Below, piece after piece: positions 1 to 6,871 of a stretch of DNA of 6,871 nt. The position numbers and the translations under genes were made by a program. Position 1 is the first letter of the stretch; each line of letters starts with the position of its first letter. This stretch comes from Brevundimonas sp. (GTDB taxonomy: Bacteria > Pseudomonadota > Alphaproteobacteria > Caulobacterales > Caulobacteraceae), in the NCBI GenBank assembly GCA_015234495.1, contig JADGMZ010000051.1, forward strand, positions 1 through 6,871, given 5' to 3'. The notes under the pieces are model-generated. The model saw nothing but the letters and a program-made list of their open reading frames with translations. It did no database searches and was not told where the DNA came from.

Positions 1-367
<367 letters not shown>

Positions 368-393
368 TCTCCGGACCCCGGAATGACCTGATC

Positions 394-426
394 AGGGCGG
401 CTCCTCGCGGGGCCGCCCTTTTCTTT
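394..426 (+). terminator. Intrinsic terminator of the rpoC transcript
   Basis: A 10-bp GC-rich stem (395-404 with 409-418, one G-T wobble at 402/411) closes a 4-base loop. It is extended by A394-T419 and followed by TTTTCTTT (419-426). It lies 27 bases after the rpoC stop and before the Shine-Dalgarno sequence of the next gene. The stem, short loop and T-tract fit a Rho-independent terminator very well. Confidence 0.9.
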
Positions 427-453
427 GGCCGCCATCACGGCGAAGCTGGGCGT

Positions 454-458
454 GGAGG
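454..458 (+). promoter_or_regulatory. Shine-Dalgarno sequence for the SDR gene
   Basis: GGAGG lies 8 bases before the ATG at 467. It favours this start over the in-frame TTG at 425, which sits inside the T-tract of the rpoC terminator and has no ribosome binding site. Confidence 0.75.
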
Positions 459-466
459 CCCTCGCC

Positions 467-1231
467 ATGACCCTGACGCCCCTTCCTTCGTTCCGTCTCG
501 ACGGCAAGCGCGCCCTGGTCACCGGCGGTGGCCGGGGGATCGGCGCCGCCGGCGCGGAGATCTTCGCCCAGGCCGGGGCCGCGGTGACCCTGTGCGGACG
601 CACGGCGGCCGATCTGGAGGCGCGCGCGGAGGCCATCCGGAAGGCGGGCTTCGAGGCCGACTGGTTCGTGCTCGACGTGACCGATGTCGCCGCCGTCCGG
701 CGCGAGATCGCCGCCCGCGGTCCGTTCGACATCCTGCTGAACAACGCCGGGGTGAACCGGATCCGGTCGATCCTCGATGTCGGCGAGGACGACTATGACG
801 CCGTGCTGGGCCTCAATCTGAAGGCGGCGTTGTTCGTGGCCCAGGCGGTGGCCCGGGGCCTGGTCGAGGCCGGCCGGCCCGGCTCGATCATCAACGTCTC
901 CTCGCAGATGGGCCACGTCGGCGGCGGCGGCCGATCGCTGTACAGCGCCTCGAAATGGGGGCTGGAGGGGCTGACCCGCTGCATGGCCATCGATCTGGCC
1001 GCCCACGGCGTGCGGGCGAACACCCTTTGTCCGACCTTTATCGACACCGCCATGACCCGGCCCATTCTCGACACCCCGGGCACGCGCGACTTCGTGCTCA
1101 GCCGCATCAAGCTGGGGCGGCTGGGGCGTATGGAGGAACTGACGGGCGCTCTCCTGTTGCTGGCCTCGGACGCGTCGACCCTGATGACGGGCAGCTCCGT
1201 GATGGTGGACGGGGGCTGGACGGCCGGCTGA
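467..1231 (+). CDS. Short-chain dehydrogenase/reductase (SDR), classical type
   Basis: A 254-residue cytoplasmic NAD(P)-dependent oxidoreductase; about 250 residues is normal for classical SDRs. The Rossmann fold is marked by TGGGRGIG at residues 19-26. NNAG is at 92-95, the catalytic Asn at 117, Ser146, and YSASK with Tyr159 and Lys163, so the tetrad is complete. Arg45 at the end of the second beta strand suggests NADP(H) preference, by family rule. PTFIDTAM (189-196) stands in the usual PG position and DGGW closes the protein. The pattern, including SSQMGHVGG, recalls SDRs annotated as gluconate 5-dehydrogenase-like or 3-oxoacyl-ACP reductase-like; the substrate cannot be read from sequence. 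The start is set by GGAGG 8 bases upstream. The gene lies just after the rpoC terminator, so it needs its own promoter or read-through; I see no convincing promoter. It is convergent with the next gene. Confidence 0.9.
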   Translation: MTLTPLPSFRLDGKRALVTGGGRGIGAAGAEIFAQAGAAVTLCGRTAADLEARAEAIRKAGFEADWFVLDVTDVAAVRREIAARGPFDILLNNAGVNRIRSILDVGEDDYDAVLGLNLKAALFVAQAVARGLVEAGRPGSIINVSSQMGHVGGGGRSLYSASKWGLEGLTRCMAIDLAAHGVRANTLCPTFIDTAMTRPILDTPGTRDFVLSRIKLGRLGRMEELTGALLLLASDASTLMTGSSVMVDGGWTAG

Positions 1232-1250
1232 CCGGGCGCCGCGCCGACGC

Positions 1251-2057
1251 TCAGTCCTCTTCCAGCTCGCGGATGCGGTCGCGGCGGGTGCGGACGTTGG
1301 TCGTGGAGTCAGGCCGCAGGGCGGGGCCCAGATGGGCGCCGGCGACGCCCATGCCGAAGTTCGAGCCAGGACCCTCCTGCACCCCGACGATGCCGATTCC
1401 GCCGCTCAGCGGCCGGCGCCGGGCCTCATACCGGGCCAGAGCGCGACGGCCCTCGCGGGCGAAGCGGGCGTCGCGGTCCGGATTGCCCGTGCCCGTGATC
1501 GGGGCGGCGGCTGCGGCGCGGGCGCCGAAGCGGTCGTCGCAGACGGCGCGCTCGGCCTCGCTCAGCAGGTCAGGGCTGGCGCAGCCGACCAGGCTGGTGC
1601 GCAGGCCGCGCGCGACGCGATCGCCCGTGGTCTGGGGCCGCACCTGCCACGGCGCCGTGCCGACATCGCCGGGCGGGGCGGGGGCGCCGCCGGCGACGGC
1701 GCGCGGCGCCGGCGGGCTCGGCTGTTCGCCGGTCGCCGCCGACCCCGTGGCCCCGGTGGTGTCACTCAACCGCGTGCCCGAATCCGCGAGCGGCGCGGGA
1801 TAGTCGGGCGCGGGCGTCCTGCGTGTGCGGGCCGTCTCGCCGCGCAGCAGCGGGCGCGGCTCGATCTGCAGGTGGATCAGCGGCCGGGGAAACAGCGGAT
1901 CGTCGATGACGTCGCCGCCGTACTGCCGAGGCGGCTCGAAGGCCTTGAAACCGACATAGCCCAGGATCAGGGCGTGCAGGCTCACGGACAGCGCCACGAT
2001 CGCCGGCCTGCGCCAGCCTTCGGCCCCCGACGGCCAGACCAGCCTGATCTCCCGCAT
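1251..2057 (-). CDS. Membrane-anchored protein with TonB-like N-terminal segment, function unknown
   Basis: A 268-residue protein I cannot assign to a named family. After a short N-terminal stretch with Arg16 and Arg17, one hydrophobic segment (about residues 19-37, IVALSVSLHALILGYVGF) forms a signal anchor, so the rest should be periplasmic. The segment carries Ser24 and His28 in SxxxH spacing, as in the TonB transmembrane helix that contacts ExbB. Residues 41-150 are rich in Pro, Ala, Arg and Gly and probably disordered. Residues 151-178 have two cysteines (Cys159, Cys173) around LLSEAERAVC, a possible disulfide pair. The tail is Gly-rich (218-245), then charged. There is no TonB C-terminal domain, so a siderophore-type energy transducer role is not shown. 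The ATG at 2057 is preferred over TTG at 2075 because GGAGGG lies just upstream of it. The gene diverges from rpsL and ends 19 bases from the SDR gene. Confidence 0.75.
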   Translation of the reverse strand: MREIRLVWPSGAEGWRRPAIVALSVSLHALILGYVGFKAFEPPRQYGGDVIDDPLFPRPLIHLQIEPRPLLRGETARTRRTPAPDYPAPLADSGTRLSDTTGATGSAATGEQPSPPAPRAVAGGAPAPPGDVGTAPWQVRPQTTGDRVARGLRTSLVGCASPDLLSEAERAVCDDRFGARAAAAAPITGTGNPDRDARFAREGRRALARYEARRRPLSGGIGIVGVQEGPGSNFGMGVAGAHLGPALRPDSTTNVRTRRDRIRELEED

Positions 2058-2060
2058 CAG

Positions 2061-2066
2061 CCCTCC
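2061..2066 (-). promoter_or_regulatory. Shine-Dalgarno sequence for the TonB-anchor protein gene
   Basis: On the minus strand this reads GGAGGG, 3 bases before the ATG at 2057-2055. The spacing is short but the match is strong, and no comparable site precedes the alternative in-frame TTG at 2075. Confidence 0.55.
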
Positions 2067-2102
2067 ATTTCGCAACCGGCAGGAGAGGGGGCGAGCGTGG
2101 CG

Positions 2103-2126
2103 GTATTACGGCCCCCGGCACGGCAA
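2103..2126 (-). promoter_or_regulatory. Candidate promoter of the TonB-anchor protein gene
   Basis: On the minus strand TTGCCG (2126-2121) and TAATAC (2108-2103) are separated by 12 bases. The hexamers are good but the spacing is short for a classical housekeeping promoter, though Caulobacter promoters can be compact. The predicted transcript start would lie about 40 bases before the ATG at 2057. This is inference from motif matching only. Confidence 0.3.
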
Positions 2127-2134
2127 CAGCGCCC

Positions 2135-2163
2135 TTGACCGCAGCCGCCGCCGGGCGTAGAAG
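2135..2163 (+). promoter_or_regulatory. Candidate main promoter of the str operon
   Basis: TTGACC (2135-2140) and TAGAAG (2158-2163) are separated by exactly 17 bases, a good match to a sigma-70-class promoter. The predicted transcript start is near 2170, giving a leader of about 227 bases before rpsL. It lies back to back with the weaker minus-strand candidate, the two -35 elements being 8 bases apart. A promoter is needed here because rpoC has its own terminator and the preceding gene points the other way. Confidence 0.6.
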
Positions 2164-2396
2164 CCGCCCACTTTCGAGGCGGGCGCGCCAGCGTTCATCG
2201 AGATCGTGACAATCGAACGACCGGGCTGTGCCCGCCGGAACGTCCTTAGCGCGCGTTCCGGCTTTTCTGTTTGTCGCGGGCCTTGCTCGAAACCCGACCC
2301 GGGGCGGCGCAACCGCGCCGTCCGAAAAGAAGGCTCACCGGGGCGCTCCGGCCGAAAGGCACACGCCCCCATCGATTTGGAAGAGACGAGTACTCG
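2164..2396 (+). other. Long structured 5' leader of rpsL
   Basis: The gene-free stretch between the minus-strand gene and rpsL is 339 bases, and most of its right part is probably transcribed leader. In order it holds a weak 5-bp hairpin (2164-2168/2178-2182), a terminator-like hairpin with a T-tract (2234-2272), and a hairpin with a 9-bp stem and an AACC loop (2302-2310/2315-2323). Then comes a two-part hairpin, with outer stem 2340-2345/2364-2369 and an inner GAAA tetraloop at 2351-2360, and finally a 10-base palindrome (2387-2396) touching the start codon. I see no protein-coding gene in it. The density of hairpins suggests control at the RNA level, but no named RNA family is recognised. 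Confidence 0.5.
2234..2272 (+). terminator. Terminator-like hairpin inside the rpsL leader (possible attenuator)
   Basis: A perfect 9-bp stem (GCCGGAACG at 2234-2242 with 2254-2262) closes an 11-base loop and is followed by TTTTCTGTTT (2263-2272). It lies between the candidate str promoter and rpsL, about 125 bases before the ATG. As placed it would stop str transcription early unless prevented, or it would serve a short leader RNA. Alternatively the true promoter lies downstream and this ends some other transcript, but no good downstream promoter was found. Confidence 0.6.
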
Positions 2397-2768
2397 ATGC
2401 CGACTATCAACCAGCTGATCCGCAAGCCGCGCCATCCCAAGCCGGTCCGCAACAAGGTCCCGGCCCTGAAGGGCTGCCCGCAGCGCCGCGGCGTCTGCAC
2501 CCGCGTCTACACCACGACCCCGAAGAAGCCGAACTCGGCTCTGCGTAAGGTCGCCAAGGTGCGTCTGACCACCGGCATCGAAGCCGTGTGCTACATCCCG
2601 GGCGAAGGCCACAACCTGCAGGAGCACTCGGTGGTCCTGATCCGCGGCGGCCGCGTCAAGGACTTGCCCGGCGTGCGCTATCACATCCTGCGCGGTGTGC
2701 TCGACACCCAGGGCGTCAAGGACCGCAAGAAGCGCCGTTCGCACTACGGCGCCAAGCGTCCGAAGTAA
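2397..2768 (+). CDS. rpsL: 30S ribosomal protein S12
   Basis: Ribosomal protein S12 of the small subunit, 123 residues, the normal bacterial length. It sits at the decoding centre and helps monitor codon-anticodon pairing. The start [12 protein letters not shown] is the family N-terminus, which fixes the ATG at 2397; a purine-rich GGAAGAGA (2379-2386) serves as a loose Shine-Dalgarno sequence. The two conserved decoding loops are present: [13 protein letters not shown] (39-51) and [13 protein letters not shown] (84-96). Lys43, Lys88 and Pro91, where substitutions give streptomycin resistance in known bacteria, all have the wild-type residue, so no ribosomal resistance is predicted. Asp89 is the residue methylthiolated by RimO in Escherichia coli. 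It is the first gene of the str operon; rpsG follows after 66 bases. Confidence 0.98.
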   Translation: MPTINQLIRKPRHPKPVRNKVPALKGCPQRRGVCTRVYTTTPKKPNSALRKVAKVRLTTGIEAVCYIPGEGHNLQEHSVVLIRGGRVKDLPGVRYHILRGVLDTQGVKDRKKRRSHYGAKRPK

Positions 2769-2787
2769 GCGACCTCCCGTCAGATTT

Positions 2788-2805
2788 TCCCGGTTCCGGC
2801 CGGGA
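2788..2805 (+). promoter_or_regulatory. Hairpin between rpsL and rpsG (candidate S7 control region)
   Basis: A 6-bp perfect stem (2788-2793 with 2800-2805) closes a 6-base loop within the 66-base gap. In Escherichia coli S7 binds the rpsL-rpsG intercistronic RNA and represses its own operon. Position supports a similar role here, but the structure is simpler than the E. coli site and the function is inferred. There is no T-tract, so it is not a terminator. Confidence 0.3.
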
Positions 2806-2834
2806 CCCAGAGACCGATTTAAAAGGCCGATCCC

Positions 2835-3308
2835 ATGTCCCGTCGTCACCGCGCCCAGAAGCGCGAAGTCCTGCCGGATCCGAAGTACAAGGATCTGATC
2901 GTCACCAAGTTCATGAACTACGTCATGTACGAGGGCAAAAAGGCCGTCGCCGAGAACATCGTCTACGGCGCCTTCGACATCCTGGCCGACAAGAAGAAGG
3001 ACCAGGAGCCGGTCGCGACCTTCCACGCCGCCCTGGACAATGTCGCTCCGGCGGTCGAAGTCCGTTCGCGTCGCGTCGGCGGCGCCACCTACCAAGTGCC
3101 GGTCGAGGTCCGTCCGGATCGCCGTCGCGCCCTGGCCATCCGCTGGCTCGTCAACGCCGCCCGCAAGCGCGGCGAGAACACCATGACCGAGAAGCTGGCC
3201 GCCGAACTGCTGGACGCCTCGAACAACCGCGGCACCGCCGTGAAGAAGCGCGAAGACACCCACAAGATGGCCGAGGCCAACCGCGCCTTCAGCCACTATC
3301 GCTGGTAA
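2835..3308 (+). CDS. rpsG: 30S ribosomal protein S7
   Basis: Ribosomal protein S7, 157 residues, close to the usual 156. It binds the 3' major domain of 16S rRNA early, starts assembly of the 30S head, and lines the exit-site tRNA region. Family signatures are all present: [18 protein letters not shown] at the N-terminus, [12 protein letters not shown] (25-36) with IVYGAF after it, the beta hairpin [20 protein letters not shown] (74-93), [10 protein letters not shown], and the C-terminal [13 protein letters not shown]. The ATG at 2835 follows a modest AAAAGG 8 bases upstream. In E. coli S7 is the translational repressor of this operon; that role is plausible here given the hairpin in the preceding gap. 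A 157-base gap with strong inverted repeats separates it from fusA. Confidence 0.98.
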   Translation: MSRRHRAQKREVLPDPKYKDLIVTKFMNYVMYEGKKAVAENIVYGAFDILADKKKDQEPVATFHAALDNVAPAVEVRSRRVGGATYQVPVEVRPDRRRALAIRWLVNAARKRGENTMTEKLAAELLDASNNRGTAVKKREDTHKMAEANRAFSHYRW

Positions 3309-3321
3309 CGCCTGCCGGGCT

Positions 3322-3347
3322 CGCCGGCCTTTATCAGAGGGCCGGCG
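3322..3347 (+). repeat. Inverted repeat downstream of rpsG
   Basis: CGCCGGCC (3322-3329) and GGCCGGCG (3340-3347) form a perfect 8-bp stem with a 10-base loop, 14 bases after the rpsG stop. It is followed by GTTCCC rather than a T-tract, so it is not a classical terminator. It may stabilise the rpsG end of the message or reduce read-through into fusA. Confidence 0.5.
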
Positions 3348-3368
3348 GTTCCCATCTACCGACTATCC

Positions 3369-3401
3369 GGCGCGGGCGGTTTGAGCTAAATCGCCCGCGC
3401 C
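3369..3401 (+). repeat. 14-bp inverted repeat between rpsG and fusA
   Basis: Bases 3369-3382 pair with 3388-3401 over 14 positions, with one G-T wobble (3379/3391), around the 5-base loop GAGCT. The outer part is GC and the inner part is TTT/AAA. This is the strongest hairpin in the window. There is no T-tract on either strand, so a simple intrinsic terminator is unlikely. An RNase processing site, an mRNA stability element or a dispersed genomic repeat are all possible. Confidence 0.6.
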
Positions 3402-3465
3402 CGCTTATCCGATATTTCCCCGAGACGCCGTCCGCGGCGCCGCATTGACCGCAAGGCACGCTCCC

Positions 3466-5547
<2,082 letters not shown>

Positions 5548-5557
5548 CCACCCGATT

Positions 5558-5581
5558 CCCGGCGGGTTTCGGCCCGCCGGG
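5558..5581 (+). promoter_or_regulatory. Hairpin between fusA and tuf
   Basis: CCCGGCGGG (5558-5566) and CCCGCCGGG (5573-5581) form a perfect 9-bp stem with loop TTTCGG, 10 bases after the fusA stop. What follows is C-rich, not T-rich, so full termination is not expected. It may cause partial termination or protect the 3' end of the fusA message; both are inference. Confidence 0.5.
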
Positions 5582-5607
5582 GCCCCCTGATAACCCGAGG
5601 ACACAGC

Positions 5608-5627
5608 CCCCTGCTCAGGGGACGGAG
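5608..5627 (+). promoter_or_regulatory. Small hairpin and Shine-Dalgarno site of tuf
   Basis: CCCCT (5608-5612) can pair with AGGGG (5617-5621) around a 4-base loop. The Shine-Dalgarno sequence GGAG (5624-5627) begins three bases later, 8 bases before the ATG at 5636, and continues as a purine run. It is a clear start signal for a highly expressed gene. Whether the hairpin matters is unknown. Confidence 0.5.
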
Positions 5628-5635
5628 AGAAGAGA

Positions 5636-6826
<1,191 letters not shown>

Positions 6827-6871
6827 GGGGCCTCAGGCCGCGCGCCTCCGCCAGGCGAGCACAGGCCACCC

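Noticed and set aside
425..466. Upstream TTG start extending the SDR by 14 residues
   Set aside because: The TTG overlaps the T-tract of the rpoC terminator and lacks a Shine-Dalgarno site; ATG 467 has GGAGG at 8 bases.
1232..1250. Bidirectional terminator in the 19-base convergent gap
   Set aside because: The bases are GC-rich but form no stem with a workable loop and there is no T-tract on either strand.
1332..2138. Plus-strand open frame (268 codons) opposite the TonB-anchor gene
   Set aside because: The translation is Arg/Gly/Ala low-complexity, without a membrane segment or ribosome site. The minus-strand frame has a clear transmembrane anchor and GGAGGG, so that strand is the gene, although both frames are long.
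2271..2396. In-frame upstream extension of rpsL by 42 residues
   Set aside because: S12 has a conserved MPTINQL start and a 123-residue length here; the extension is leader RNA.
2106..3296. Minus-strand open frame (396 codons) across rpsL and rpsG
   Set aside because: Antisense shadow of two unmistakable ribosomal protein genes, with no recognisable domain or start signal.
6827..6871. Small inverted repeat after tuf (6843-6847/6853-6857) as a terminator
   Set aside because: Only 5 bp, no T-tract, and the window ends; the sequence cannot show whether the operon continues into another gene.

Overview
This is a GC-rich chromosomal window, with third codon positions almost all G or C, from an alphaproteobacterium. 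The EF-Tu, EF-G and RpoC sequences look like Caulobacteraceae (Caulobacter, Brevundimonas or Phenylobacterium type). That placement comes from remembered family sequences, not from a search, and I cannot name the genus.

Layout from left to right. Bases 1-367 are the 3' end of rpoC, closed by a clear intrinsic terminator (394-426). A short-chain dehydrogenase/reductase gene follows on the + strand (467-1231). It converges, with a 19-base gap, on a minus-strand gene (2057-1251). That gene encodes a single-pass membrane protein with a TonB-like N-terminal anchor and a proline/alanine-rich periplasmic part, but no visible TonB C-terminal domain. A 339-base gene-free stretch (2058-2396) then holds back-to-back candidate promoters and a long, structured leader for the streptomycin (str) operon. 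The operon is rpsL (2397-2768), rpsG (2835-3308), fusA (3466-5547) and tuf (5636-6826), all on the + strand with full-length products. The last 45 bases show no gene.

The four str genes encode ribosomal proteins S12 and S7 and the GTPases EF-G and EF-Tu: the decoding-centre protein, the 30S head assembly protein, the translocase and the tRNA carrier. With the rpoC end they form the usual rpoBC-str neighbourhood of bacterial genomes. Here rpoC and rpsL are separated by two accessory genes, by a terminator, and by a separate promoter for the str operon.

I see no mobile element, CRISPR array, tRNA or rRNA gene, or obviously new system. The most interesting signals are non-coding: a terminator-like hairpin with a U-tract inside the rpsL leader, flanked by repeated complementary pentamers; a 14-bp inverted repeat between rpsG and fusA; a hairpin in each of the other two str gaps; and the unusual TonB-anchor protein transcribed divergently from the str operon.
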